Assembly: GCA_965120415.1 (NCBI GenBank)
Contig: CBCPNA010000008.1
Coordinates: 1-64,000 of the forward strand
Direction of reading: 5' to 3'
DNA length: 64,000 bases
Source of the DNA: CBCPNA01 sp965120415
GTDB lineage: Bacteria > Bacillota > Clostridia > Lachnospirales > CAG-274
Made by a program: the position numbers and the translations under genes
Notes under the pieces: model-generated
The model's database searches: none
What the model was told of the DNA's origin: nothing
Seen by the model: the letters and a program-made list of their open reading frames with translations, nothing else
Part shown: positions 1 through 8,821 of the stretch, piece after piece
Position numbering within the stretch: position 1 is the stretch's first letter
Layout of the letters: each line of letters starts with the position of its first letter

Positions 1-41
1 ATAAATTAATATTATTAATGCATTAGTTTGTGGAGGATATT

Positions 42-1475
42 ATGTCAACTGAAAAATTGGTTAAAGAAATAACATCCATGGAAGAAGATTTTGCTAAATG
101 GTATACAGATATTGTTAAAAAAGCAGATTTAATAGATTATTCTTCTGTTAGAGGGTGCATGATTTTAAAACCTTATGGTTACGCTATATGGGAGCTTATC
201 CAAAAAGTTTTGGATAGCAAATTAAAACAGACTGGGCATGAAAATGTATATATGCCTTTATTTATACCAGAGAGCCTTTTGCAAAAAGAAGAGGAGCATG
301 TAGAAGGATTTGCTCCAGAGGTTGCTTGGGTTACAAAAGGAGGAGAAGAAGATTTAACAGATAGGCTATGTGTACGCCCAACTTCAGAAGCTTTATTTTG
401 CGAACATTATGCAAATACGATAGAATCTTACAGAGATTTGCCAAAGCTTTATAACCAATGGTGCTCTGTTGTTAGATGGGAAAAGGCAACAAGACCATTT
501 TTGCGTAGCTTAGAATTTTTATGGCAAGAGGGGCATACAGCGCACGCAACATACGAAGAGGCAAGGCAAGAGGCTTTAAATATGCTAGATTTGTATGAAA
601 ATTTTTGTACAGAATATTTAGCTATGCCGGTTATAAAAGGGCAAAAAACAGATAAGGAAAAATTTGCTGGCGCTAAAGAAACATTTACGATAGAATCTTT
701 AATGCATGATGGAAGAGCATTACAAGCTGGTACAGCTCACAATTTTGGAGATGATTTTGCTAAAGCTTTTGATATAAAATATACAGATAAAGAAAATAAA
801 TTGCAATATGTTAATCAATCTTCATGGGGGGTATCTACAAGGCTTATAGGAGGGCTTATAATGGTGCATAGCGATAATAACGGGCTTGTATTGCCCCCTA
901 AGATAGCTCCTATACAAATTGTTATTTTGCCTATAAATTTTAAAAAAGATGGAGTTATAGAAAAAGCAGAGCAAATAAAAGAAGTTATATCAACACAATT
1001 TAGGACAAAAATAGATTTAACAGATAAAACCCCAGGCTTTAAATATAGCGAATATGAGATGAAAGGGGTACCATTAAGGATAGAAATAGGCCCACGTGAT
1101 ATAGAAAATAATAAATGCGTCATAGTTAGAAGAGATACAAGAGAAAAGATAACAGCAGATATACCTAATGTTTTACAAACTGTTTCAGAAATTTTGGACA
1201 TTATGCAAGAAGATTTATATAAAAGAGCATTAAAAAATAAAACAGAGCGCACATTTTATGCCCAAAATATGGAACAATTTAAAACACAATTAAACACTAA
1301 ATTAGGCTTTATAAAAGCTATGTGGTGTGGTGATACAGCATGTGAAGAAAAAATAAAAGAAGAAACAGGAGCAACATCTAGGTGTATACCTTTTGTACAA
1401 GAAGAAATTACGGACAAATGTGTATGTTGCAAAAAAAAGGCAAACAAGATGGTATATTGGGGTAAAGCTTATTAA
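42..1475 (+). CDS. proS: Prolyl-tRNA synthetase, eukaryote/archaeal-type
   Basis: Class II aminoacyl-tRNA synthetase that charges tRNA-Pro with proline. The 477-residue length, the absence of the large editing insertion of the bacterial type, and the C-terminal Cys-rich zinc-binding tail (CGDTACEEK, then CVCCKKK, ending WGKAY) identify the shorter ProRS form shared by archaea, eukaryotes and several Firmicutes. Class II motif-like stretches are visible (VRPTSEALF; VVRWEKATRPFLRSLEFLWQEGHTA region). I place the start at the ATG at 42 because a GGAGG lies at 32-36, five bases upstream; an in-frame GTG at 30 overlaps that ribosome-binding site and is unlikely. Only 41 bases of upstream sequence are visible, so a T-box leader cannot be assessed. 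Convergent with rplS, with a shared terminator between them. Confidence 0.96.
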   Translation: MSTEKLVKEITSMEEDFAKWYTDIVKKADLIDYSSVRGCMILKPYGYAIWELIQKVLDSKLKQTGHENVYMPLFIPESLLQKEEEHVEGFAPEVAWVTKGGEEDLTDRLCVRPTSEALFCEHYANTIESYRDLPKLYNQWCSVVRWEKATRPFLRSLEFLWQEGHTAHATYEEARQEALNMLDLYENFCTEYLAMPVIKGQKTDKEKFAGAKETFTIESLMHDGRALQAGTAHNFGDDFAKAFDIKYTDKENKLQYVNQSSWGVSTRLIGGLIMVHSDNNGLVLPPKIAPIQIVILPINFKKDGVIEKAEQIKEVISTQFRTKIDLTDKTPGFKYSEYEMKGVPLRIEIGPRDIENNKCVIVRRDTREKITADIPNVLQTVSEILDIMQEDLYKRALKNKTERTFYAQNMEQFKTQLNTKLGFIKAMWCGDTACEEKIKEETGATSRCIPFVQEEITDKCVCCKKKANKMVYWGKAY

Positions 1476-1497
1476 GCTAAAATAACAGCATAATAAA

Positions 1498-1523
1498 AAA
1501 CCTAATGCAATTGCATTAGGTTT
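1498..1523. terminator. Bidirectional terminator between proS and rplS
   Basis: A perfect 26-base palindrome (AAACCTAATGCAA and its complement) lies between the convergent stop codons of proS and rplS, flanked by A-rich sequence on the left and T-rich on the right, as expected for a terminator that works in both directions. Confidence 0.75.
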
Positions 1524-1529
1524 AATTTA

Positions 1530-1889
1530 TTAATTAGGTTTTTTGTTAATATTTTCTTTAACTTTAGCAGCTTTACCAGTCCTAGACCTTAAATAATATA
1601 ATTTAGCACGTCTAACAATACCGTATCGAATAACTTCTATCTTTTCTATACGAGGAGAATGTAAAGGCCATGTTCTTTCAACCCCAACTCCATAAGATAT
1701 CCTTCTTACGGTAAATGTTTCACGTATTCCGTCGTTTTGCCTTTTTAGCACAATGCCTTCAAACACTTGAACCCTTTCTCTAGTGCCTTCAACAACTTTA
1801 GCATGTACACGGACAGTATCCCCTACATTAAAATTAGTGATATCTTTTTTTAGCTGTTGGCTTTCAATTTCTTTGATAGTATTATTCAT
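1530..1889 (-). CDS. rplS: 50S ribosomal protein L19
   Basis: Ribosomal protein L19 of the large subunit, located at the 30S-50S interface. The 119-residue protein is full length and carries the family core (VFEGIVLKR, GVGVERTWPLHSPRIEKIEV, RAKLYYLRSRTGKAAKVKE). The start ATG is preceded by AAAGGAGA six bases upstream. It stands alone here, with its own promoter and a short structured leader (see entries at 1910 and 1959); the trmD gene that often precedes it is not adjacent in this window. It converges on proS. Confidence 0.97.
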   Translation of the reverse strand: MNNTIKEIESQQLKKDITNFNVGDTVRVHAKVVEGTRERVQVFEGIVLKRQNDGIRETFTVRRISYGVGVERTWPLHSPRIEKIEVIRYGIVRRAKLYYLRSRTGKAAKVKENINKKPN

Positions 1890-1909
1890 AATTATCTCCT
1901 TTCAACAAA

Positions 1910-1938
1910 ATGTTCATGCAAAAAGGGCAGCGGAACAT
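1910..1938 (-). promoter_or_regulatory. Hairpin in rplS leader, possible L19 autoregulatory leader
   Basis: In the 5' untranslated region of rplS an inverted repeat (ATGTTC at 1910-1915, GAACAT at 1933-1938) closes a 17-base loop containing CGCTGCC. It lies between the predicted transcription start and the ribosome-binding site, where L19 leader elements occur in other Firmicutes. I cannot match it to a defined family by eye. Confidence 0.4.
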
Positions 1939-1958
1939 CGATAATACTCACTTTACTA

Positions 1959-1987
1959 ATTATATCATCTAAAAACTTTTTTTACAA
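1959..1987 (-). promoter_or_regulatory. Promoter of rplS (sigma-A type)
   Basis: Minus-strand TATAAT (-10, 1959-1964) and TTGTAA (-35, 1982-1987) with a 17-base spacer. The predicted start gives a leader of about 60 bases before rplS. Confidence 0.65.
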
Positions 1988-2067
1988 GTGTTAACTTAAA
2001 AATTTTACATAATACAATAAATTTATTTGCATATATATTTTATATAATGTTTATAAAAGGAGTTTTT

Positions 2068-2640
2068 ATGAAAAAAGAAGTTAATAAAACAACTATTTTT
2101 TATCCAGTACCTGTTGCTATGGTAAGCTGTGGTAATTATAATAATTTAGAAAAAAATATAATAACTGTTTCATGGACTGGTATTATAAATACAGAGCCGC
2201 CTATGCTATATATATCTATTAGGCAAAATAGGCACTCGTACGATATAATAAAAAGAGAGGGCGAATTTATCATTAATATTGTGACAGAAGAATTAGCCTT
2301 TTTAGCAGACTATTGTGGAACAAATTCAGGCAAAAATGTTGATAAATTTTTAGAAACAAAGCTAACAGCAGAAAAAGCAATTAATCTAAATTGCCCACTT
2401 ATAAAAGAAAGCCCAGTAAATATAGAGTGCAAAGTTAAAGAAACAATAGATTTAGGTACACATACAATGTTTATGGCAAATATTGTATCAGTTATAGCAG
2501 AGGAAGAATATATAAAAAATAATGCGATAGATATAGAAAAGATAAAATCAATTTGCTATAACAATAGAGAATATTATAGTTTAGGGGGGAGTATAGGCAA
2601 ATTTGGCTATTCATTTAATAGCCAAAATGAGCCAAAATAA
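2068..2640 (+). CDS. Flavin reductase-like FMN-binding protein (flavoredoxin type)
   Basis: Small 190-residue flavoprotein of the flavin-reductase-like split-barrel family (flavoredoxin / NADH:FMN oxidoreductase). Visible family features are the N-terminal YPVPVAMVSCG, the VSWTGIINTEPPMLYISIRQNRHSYD segment that forms the FMN site, and FIINIV/LADYCGTNSGKNVDKF. Family members bind FMN and pass electrons between NAD(P)H or ferredoxin and other acceptors; the physiological partner here is unknown. The start at 2068 is chosen because AAAGGAG lies just upstream; the in-frame ATG at 2047 precedes that site. The last 26 bases overlap the end of the convergent penicillin-binding protein gene. Confidence 0.85.
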   Translation: MKKEVNKTTIFYPVPVAMVSCGNYNNLEKNIITVSWTGIINTEPPMLYISIRQNRHSYDIIKREGEFIINIVTEELAFLADYCGTNSGKNVDKFLETKLTAEKAINLNCPLIKESPVNIECKVKETIDLGTHTMFMANIVSVIAEEEYIKNNAIDIEKIKSICYNNREYYSLGGSIGKFGYSFNSQNEPK

Positions 2641-3976
2641 GATCTCTTGCAATTTCTACCGGCAAGCTTGAAGAACCAGAATTTTCTAATAAAACAGCAA
2701 CAACAAATGTAGGGTTATCTGCTGGAGCCATTGCTAAAAACCATGAGTGATCTTTTTGCCCTTCAACTTGCGCTGTACCAGTCTTTCCAGCTATCGACAC
2801 ATAGCTATTTTTGGCCTTTGTTGCGGTACCGTTTTGTACAACATTTACCAGCATTTCACGCAATTTTTGGGCATTTTCAGCGCTGGTTACTTTTTTTAAT
2901 TTTTTGGCTTTTGTTGTTTGTAAAACTTCTCCATCAGCCCCAACTATAGATTTTAAAATATAAGGCTTCATCATAACACCATCGTTTGCTATAGCTGCCC
3001 CTATAAGCGCCATATGCAGAGGAGTTATTAAAGTTTCTCCTTGCCCCATATATGTTTGTAAAATAGTCATTACATTATCAAGAGGGCTTAAAGGAAAGCT
3101 AGACTCTTTATATTCTAAAGGAAAGTCTAAAGATTTGTTAAACATAAATTTTTGAGCAGTATTAGCAACTTGTACCGTGCTTAATTTATTATAAAGGCTT
3201 ATAAAAAATGAATTGCAAGAAACGGTTAAAGCCTGCTTTAGATCAACTGTACCGTGGGCGTTGCCGTTATAGCAAGAAATTGTTTTGCCGTTATAGCTAT
3301 AATATCCATTGCATGTATAAGTATAATCTTCCCAATTAATGCCAGAGTTCATAAAAGCGATAGACATAATTATTTTAAAAACAGATGCTGGAGGGTATAA
3401 GCCTTGCGTTGCTCTATTTAAAAGGGGCGAATTTTGGGTATCGTTAGAAAGTGTGTCCCATGTTTCTTCTAATGTTTCTGGGTCAAAGCTAGGAGAAGAT
3501 ACCATAGCCAAAACCTCTCCTGTTGTGCTATCTAAAGCAACTATAGCCCCTTTATTATCGCCTAGCTTATTATATGCAAGCTCTTGCAAATCTTTATCTA
3601 GAGTTAAAACAACACTATTGCCTTTTACGGGCTCATCTCCATCAGATTTAATATTAGATTTTAAAAGTTCAAAGTTGTATTTAACTTCTGCACCAGATTT
3701 ACCGTTAGTATTAAAGCCAACAACATGTGCAAATATGCTACCAAAAGGATATTTTCTTGTTCCATCTTCTGCTGTTGTTGCAAGCACTACATTGTTTCTA
3801 TCTAAAATATCCCCTCTTATAATATTTGTATTTTCTTCTGCCATAGCAATACGAGGATTATAAGAATTACCTATAACATTTTTGCTACTAAATAATACAA
3901 AATATAATAAATATATTATTAATAAAGCAAAAATGGCAACATAAAATAACAAAACTTTTTTTATACTAGAATTCAT
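2615..3976 (-). CDS. Class B penicillin-binding protein (peptidoglycan transpeptidase)
   Basis: Membrane-anchored D,D-transpeptidase that cross-links peptidoglycan. One N-terminal transmembrane helix (residues about 7-29) is followed by a short dimerisation domain containing RGDILDRNNVVLA (about 54-66) and the transpeptidase domain with all three active-site motifs: SVFK (Ser198 to Lys201), SCN (253-255) and KTGT (398-401). At 453 residues it resembles the short PbpA-type class B enzymes found beside rodA rather than the longer FtsI. It lies 20 bases downstream of a RodA/FtsW gene, its expected glycosyltransferase partner, and has AAAGAGGTG as ribosome-binding site. Its 3' end overlaps the convergent flavoprotein gene by 26 bases. 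Confidence 0.93.
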   Translation of the reverse strand: MNSSIKKVLLFYVAIFALLIIYLLYFVLFSSKNVIGNSYNPRIAMAEENTNIIRGDILDRNNVVLATTAEDGTRKYPFGSIFAHVVGFNTNGKSGAEVKYNFELLKSNIKSDGDEPVKGNSVVLTLDKDLQELAYNKLGDNKGAIVALDSTTGEVLAMVSSPSFDPETLEETWDTLSNDTQNSPLLNRATQGLYPPASVFKIIMSIAFMNSGINWEDYTYTCNGYYSYNGKTISCYNGNAHGTVDLKQALTVSCNSFFISLYNKLSTVQVANTAQKFMFNKSLDFPLEYKESSFPLSPLDNVMTILQTYMGQGETLITPLHMALIGAAIANDGVMMKPYILKSIVGADGEVLQTTKAKKLKKVTSAENAQKLREMLVNVVQNGTATKAKNSYVSIAGKTGTAQVEGQKDHSWFLAMAPADNPTFVVAVLLENSGSSSLPVEIARDLILAHFGY

Positions 3977-3996
3977 TTTACACCTCTTTTATAATT

Positions 3997-5397
3997 TTAA
4001 TAATAAGTATCTTTTTTTAGAAATACGTTAAATTTGTCTGTAGACATTGTTTCTTTATTTTTAGTATAAATTTCATTTTTTAATGCTATCCATTGTAAAA
4101 GCCCTATTATTATAAAGCTTATTAACATAGAAGAACCACCATAGCTAATAAAAGGTATCGTAACCCCGGTTAATGGAATAAACTTTATAGAGCCACCTAT
4201 TATTAAAAAAGTTTGAAAGATTAAAAGGTTAGTAAGACCTACCCCAAAAATTGATAAAAACTTGCTATTAGAGCTAAGTGCAATAGCAAAGCATCTTGCA
4301 AATATTATTAATAATACTAAAATTAATAATATAGCAAATATTACCCCAAATTCTTCGCATATTGCAGAAAAGATTAAGTCTTTTTCTACAACTGGTATGC
4401 TAGTAGGAGTACCGAGATTAAGCCCACTACCAAAAAGCCCAAATGTGCCTATAGCAAATAAAGATTGTGCTATTTGCCAGCCGCTACCAGATATATCGCT
4501 CCAAGGGTTTAGCCATACATCGATACGCACTTTAACATGGCTAAAATATTTGTAAGCAAAATAAGCTATAATACCACCTAAAACAAAATAGACTATAAGA
4601 AGTTTATAATTTTGGGTTGCTATATAGCACAAAATTAAATATGTTACAAAAAATATTAAAGCGCTACCTAAATCTTTTTGTAAAGCTAAAAAGCCTAAAA
4701 TAATAAATGTACCTAAAGATGGCAGAAGCAAATCTTTTATTCTTAAGTTTTCTTTTGCTAAATTTGTTGTTAGGTATAGTACAAACAATATTTTTATAAC
4801 CTCTGAAGGCTGGAAGGTAAAGCCGAATAAAGAAAGCCAGTTTTTAGAACCATTAGATTCTTGTCCTAAAAGTAATGTAAGTACTAATAGGTAAAAGCTT
4901 AAAAATAAATAAAATGTTTTAAATAACGATATGTTAGGAAATTTTAAAAGTATAAGAGGTATAAATAAAGCTGTATAAAAGCCAACAGAATGAAAACCCA
5001 TTTGCTTTAAAGCTAAAGAAGGATTTAGCCTATATAGCATGATTGTGCTTACGGATAAAACAAAAAATAGACAATTCCATAAAATAGGGCAACTTTTTTT
5101 ATACACTATAAATTGTAAAAAATTTGCCATTATTAAAAATATAAGGCTTGATAAAAAGGGAGAAATAAGCGAAGTATCAAAAGTTTTTGTTTTGTAGTCT
5201 AGCGCTAATATATAAAAGCCAAAACAATGGAAGATTAATATTATTATTTTTTGAAAGGCTATTTCATAGCTTATTTTTGCTTTTTTATCTTTTGCCTTTT
5301 TTTGCCTTAAAAATATTACAAAGTTACTAATTAAAAATAATGAAATTAAAATTAAAAAAATGTATTTAGAATTATAAAATAAAAAATTATTGTACAT
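3997..5397 (-). CDS. RodA/FtsW/SpoVE family peptidoglycan glycosyltransferase
   Basis: Polytopic SEDS-family glycosyltransferase that polymerises lipid II and works with a class B PBP. The 466-residue protein has about ten or more hydrophobic helices and family motifs including the ESNGSKNWLSLFGFTFQPSE stretch, QKDLGSALIFF, and FGLFGSGLNLGTP followed by EKDLIFSAICEEFG. Near the C-terminus PLTGVTIPFISYGGSSM is the family signature. It starts 11 bases after the upstream U32 gene and ends 20 bases before the PBP gene, so the three are likely cotranscribed. Whether it acts in elongation, division or sporulation cannot be told from sequence alone. Confidence 0.93.
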   Translation of the reverse strand: MYNNFLFYNSKYIFLILISLFLISNFVIFLRQKKAKDKKAKISYEIAFQKIIILIFHCFGFYILALDYKTKTFDTSLISPFLSSLIFLIMANFLQFIVYKKSCPILWNCLFFVLSVSTIMLYRLNPSLALKQMGFHSVGFYTALFIPLILLKFPNISLFKTFYLFLSFYLLVLTLLLGQESNGSKNWLSLFGFTFQPSEVIKILFVLYLTTNLAKENLRIKDLLLPSLGTFIILGFLALQKDLGSALIFFVTYLILCYIATQNYKLLIVYFVLGGIIAYFAYKYFSHVKVRIDVWLNPWSDISGSGWQIAQSLFAIGTFGLFGSGLNLGTPTSIPVVEKDLIFSAICEEFGVIFAILLILVLLIIFARCFAIALSSNSKFLSIFGVGLTNLLIFQTFLIIGGSIKFIPLTGVTIPFISYGGSSMLISFIIIGLLQWIALKNEIYTKNKETMSTDKFNVFLKKDTYY

Positions 5398-5408
5398 ATA
5401 AAATTCTC

Positions 5409-7790
5409 CTATAAAATACCTCTAAAAAAATAACCGTTAGTGTAGTTAAAATTTTTAAGCGAGGTGTTATTTAAATCAAAATTTGAGTTATGCAAAGCAT
5501 CTACATGAGCTTTTATAATATCTTTAATCAAAATGCTATTTTCATCTAAAAAATTTAGTCTTAAATATTGTGTTTTGATTTTTTTAAAAGCAGATAGTTT
5601 ATTTAATATAAAAATAGGGTTATTATTTAAAATAGTTGTAGTACAATTAAAACAATCAGCTTTTAAAGGAAAGATAGCGCCCTTTTCATCTTTTAAATAA
5701 TAATTATCAGCTTTATGCTGCATTTTGCAAAACATACCACTTTCTTTACCATCAGCAAATAAGCCTATAGGGCATTGATGTGTTGTCATTAAAGGTATTT
5801 TACCGTATATTATAGCTTCTGTATTTTGGCTAGAAAGGGCATATATTTCTTTTAAGCTAAGCTCTAAAGAAAGCGTTACGGTATTTGCAAATTTTAAAAG
5901 GGCTTCTATAGATGCATTGTTAAATACATTAAAGGTATAATCTAATGCTATTTTTTTTGTTGTTTTAAGCTTAATATAATTTCTTAAAAGGTATCCATCT
6001 ATTTTGGAATTTTCTAATTTATCTAGCATTTCGTAAAAACTTTTGTAAGAAACTTTTCTTAAAATATGATGTAGAGCCACAAAAACTTCTGTATTATATT
6101 TTTTAGCATTATATATAAAAAATTCGATATGTTCGATATTTTCTTTAGAAAGCTCTATATATATCCTTTTAATATTTTTGTCTAAACAAGCTTCAAATTG
6201 GGCTTTATTTTGCACTAATGCTGTTAAATAGGTTTTGTTTTTTGTTTCTATTTTGGGTATATATTTTACATCTATATATTCTCGTTCAAAAGATTTTCTT
6301 ATTTTTTCTAAAAGGGCTTCTATAGCGTTTCTCCTAAGAGCATTAATAGATGATATAGGAACAAAAATATCACTATCTATCAAAATATTTTCAAAAGTAA
6401 AATAAAATGGAGAATTACCTGTTTTAGAAAGCTGCTCTATAAACTTATTTTGGCTAACACAATTATTTATAGCCTTTGTAGCTATTTCTCCAAAAACAGA
6501 AACAGATACATCACCTATAGATAAACAAATGTTTAAAGGCTTGTTTAAACATGCATAAATAGATGCTTTAACCTCACGTTTTTTTGTATCTTTTTGGTAC
6601 GCTTTTTTAAGCTTGTCGTATAAGTTTTTGTCAAATGTTTTAAATACTAAATCGCCTTTATTTATATCGCCGGCAATTGTTAATCTTATTGTATCTGATG
6701 CAGAAGCCTTTTTAGAAATGCTAGTGCCGCTGTGGGGCAAGCTTTTTGTCCAAATTTCTATACCGTCGCCTGGGGTTAAAGGTTTAGAAAGAGTTATGTT
6801 GCAAATTTTTGTTTTTTTATCATAGCTTTTAACTTTGCCTATAAGTGTGCCGGTATTTTTAGGTGTTTTGCTTATCATCTTATTACCAGCCCAATCAAAA
6901 TAATAGCCTAAAGAAAAGCTTCCACCTCTGTTAAAGATTTGTAAAAGCTCTTCATTATCTAAAGGATCTATTGTATCAAATTTACCTTTTTTAGCTTTTT
7001 CTATATATTTTTTATAATTAGAGTTAACAAGGGCTACATATTCTGGGTTTTTCATACGCCCTTCTATTTTAAATGTGTGTATGCCAGCATCTATAAGCCT
7101 ATCTATAATAGGAAGTGTATTTATATCTTTAGGAGATAATAGATAGCTTTTGGCTAAAATATGTTCATCTTTAATTAATTGATACACTTTTCTGCAAGGC
7201 TGAGCGCATCTTCCTCTGTTACCACTCCTTTCTCCTATAAAGCTACTCATAAAGCATCGCCCTGAATAACAAAAACATAATGCACCATGTACAAACACTT
7301 CTATTTCTATAGTTGTATTTTGGGTAATATTTTTTATTTCTTCTAAAGAAAGCTCACGGCTTAAAACAATACGCTTAAAGCCTAAATCTTGCAAAAATAA
7401 AGCCCCTTCTAAATTATGTATAGTCATTTGTGTGCTTGCGTGCAAAAAAACTTTTTTAAAATTAGTTTTTATAATATTAAAAATACCTATATCTTGAATA
7501 ATAATAGCATCTATGCCAAAAGCATAAGCTTTAGATACAAAATCTAATACATCTTGTATTTCATTTTCTTTATATAAAATATTTAAAGTTAAATTTACTT
7601 TAACCCCTCTTTCATGCGAATAGTCTATTATTTCTTTAAGCTCATTTTCTGTAAAGTTTTGGGCATTATTTCTTGCGTTAAAATTTTTGCCCCCTAAATA
7701 TATAGCGTCGCAACCAGCGTTTATAGCTGCTATAGCGCTTTCTTTACAGCCAACCGGGGCTAAAAGTTCTATATTTTTGTTTTTATCCAA
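5409..7790 (-). CDS. Peptidase U32 family protein with DUF3656 (RlhA-like)
   Basis: 793-residue U32 family protein. The N-terminal TIM-barrel-like domain begins IELLAPVGCKESAIAAINAG and carries the conserved HGALCFCYSGRCFMSS and NRGRCAQPCRK cysteine cluster (about residues 170-200) that binds an Fe-S cluster in characterised relatives; the long C-terminal part corresponds to the DUF3656 extension. Characterised U32 proteins of this architecture (E. coli RlhA) hydroxylate 23S rRNA and need prephenate-derived cofactors, so RNA modification is more probable than proteolysis. The start is TTG at 7790, preceded by AGGTG six bases upstream; no in-frame ATG lies near. First gene of the probable U32-rodA-PBP operon and downstream of a zapA-like gene, a common clostridial arrangement. 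Confidence 0.88.
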   Translation of the reverse strand: MDKNKNIELLAPVGCKESAIAAINAGCDAIYLGGKNFNARNNAQNFTENELKEIIDYSHERGVKVNLTLNILYKENEIQDVLDFVSKAYAFGIDAIIIQDIGIFNIIKTNFKKVFLHASTQMTIHNLEGALFLQDLGFKRIVLSRELSLEEIKNITQNTTIEIEVFVHGALCFCYSGRCFMSSFIGERSGNRGRCAQPCRKVYQLIKDEHILAKSYLLSPKDINTLPIIDRLIDAGIHTFKIEGRMKNPEYVALVNSNYKKYIEKAKKGKFDTIDPLDNEELLQIFNRGGSFSLGYYFDWAGNKMISKTPKNTGTLIGKVKSYDKKTKICNITLSKPLTPGDGIEIWTKSLPHSGTSISKKASASDTIRLTIAGDINKGDLVFKTFDKNLYDKLKKAYQKDTKKREVKASIYACLNKPLNICLSIGDVSVSVFGEIATKAINNCVSQNKFIEQLSKTGNSPFYFTFENILIDSDIFVPISSINALRRNAIEALLEKIRKSFEREYIDVKYIPKIETKNKTYLTALVQNKAQFEACLDKNIKRIYIELSKENIEHIEFFIYNAKKYNTEVFVALHHILRKVSYKSFYEMLDKLENSKIDGYLLRNYIKLKTTKKIALDYTFNVFNNASIEALLKFANTVTLSLELSLKEIYALSSQNTEAIIYGKIPLMTTHQCPIGLFADGKESGMFCKMQHKADNYYLKDEKGAIFPLKADCFNCTTTILNNNPIFILNKLSAFKKIKTQYLRLNFLDENSILIKDIIKAHVDALHNSNFDLNNTSLKNFNYTNGYFFRGIL

Positions 7791-7988
7791 AAGTTACACC
7801 TAATTTCTAAATAAATTTATAAAAAAGTATGGACATTTTTGATAAAATTTGTTAAAGTGTATGTATAATAATTACTATATAAAAGATATTATAATAATAT
7901 TATACAATAATTTTAATATTTTGGGCTAAAATTATGTCGAGCTATGTTGCTTTATTGGTATTTAGCTCAAGCTGTTTTGTGCAATTTG

Positions 7989-8681
7989 CTAGTTTTTTTC
8001 TGGCATATTGTCTTGCAAAAAGTTTATGCTTTCTTCTTTTATTATGTTTAAAAAAGGTGATAAAGTTTGTAGTTCGGCGATTTGTTTATCTTTTTGGGCT
8101 AATAGATTTTTAATATTATGTATTTCGTTATCTTTTAAAGCTAAAGAAGTTTTAAAGCCTTCGATTTCGTTATCTTTTAAAGCTAGAGAAGTTTTAAAGC
8201 CTTTTGTTTCATTATTTTTTAAAGTTAAAGCATTATTAAGCTCTAATATTTCGTTATTTTTTAAGGCTAAAGAGTTACTAAGAGCTATAATTTCATTATC
8301 TTTTAAAGCTAAACTGTTACTAAGATCTTCTATTTCATTATCTTTTAAAGCTAACAAATTTTTAAAATCGGTTATTTTGAAGTTATCTTGTTTTAATTTT
8401 TCTATATTATTATTTAAATAATCTAGCTCTTTTGCATTTTTGGAATATAGCTTGCGTTGCCTAAAGAGGTCATCTGCTATATTTAAAGCTATCGTAATAA
8501 AAAAGGGGATAGAATTTGTATTTATTGTATGAGTTTTAGAAACTTCAGATATTTTGTTATTTATATATTTAGCTATACCTTGTATATATTCTTCTTTTTC
8601 TGTTGTTGTTAAACTATATTTAATATTACATATACTAATTTCAATCTGATTTTTGTTTGAAAAATTATTTTCATTATTCAT
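7989..8681 (-). CDS. zapA: ZapA-like cell division protein with 14-residue repeats
   Basis: The first 90 or so residues are a ZapA domain (IEISICNIKYSLTTTEKEEY, then ALNIADDLFRQRKL), the small FtsZ-bundling factor recruited to the Z ring. Ordinary ZapA proteins end shortly after this with a coiled coil. Here the coiled coil is extended by seven tandem 14-residue units (residues 105-202) of consensus LALKDNEIxxLxNS, followed by a short tail. Length is 230 residues against roughly 90-130 for the family. Start ATG at 8681 is preceded by GAGGTG with a 6-base spacer; the GTG at 8690 is inside that site. It lies 198 bases upstream of the U32 gene, but with its own promoter. Confidence 0.82.
   Translation of the reverse strand: MNNENNFSNKNQIEISICNIKYSLTTTEKEEYIQGIAKYINNKISEVSKTHTINTNSIPFFITIALNIADDLFRQRKLYSKNAKELDYLNNNIEKLKQDNFKITDFKNLLALKDNEIEDLSNSLALKDNEIIALSNSLALKNNEILELNNALTLKNNETKGFKTSLALKDNEIEGFKTSLALKDNEIHNIKNLLAQKDKQIAELQTLSPFLNIIKEESINFLQDNMPEKN
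8076..8369 (-). repeat. Seven tandem 42-bp units in zapA-like gene
   Basis: Seven imperfect 42-base direct repeats encode seven 14-residue (two-heptad) coiled-coil units. All preserve the reading frame. The units diverge enough at DNA level to suggest age, but neighbouring copies (the two GFKTSLALKDNEI units) are nearly identical, suggesting recent duplication or slippage. Confidence 0.85.
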
Positions 8682-8704
8682 AAATTTCACCTCAATATAT
8701 AACC

Positions 8705-8732
8705 ATTATAACATATATCTAAAATATATCAA
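8705..8732 (-). promoter_or_regulatory. Promoter of zapA-like gene
   Basis: Minus-strand TATAAT (8705-8710) and TTGATA (8727-8732), 16-base spacer, located just upstream of the zapA-like start. Confidence 0.55.
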
Positions 8733-8821
8733 ATATTTTATTAAAAAATATTAAATTTTTCAAATTTATAACAAGTTATTCAAGTTATTTAAGTTATGTA
8801 TTAGTAAGGAGTGTTTGCAAA

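Noticed and set aside
8076..8369. Regular 42-base repeat that could be taken for a CRISPR array
   Set aside because: The units are contiguous, lack spacers and encode an in-frame coiled coil; no cas genes are present.
8008..8421. Plus-strand frame opposite the zapA-like repeats
   Set aside because: Produced by the 42-base periodicity of the real gene on the other strand; no ribosome-binding site.
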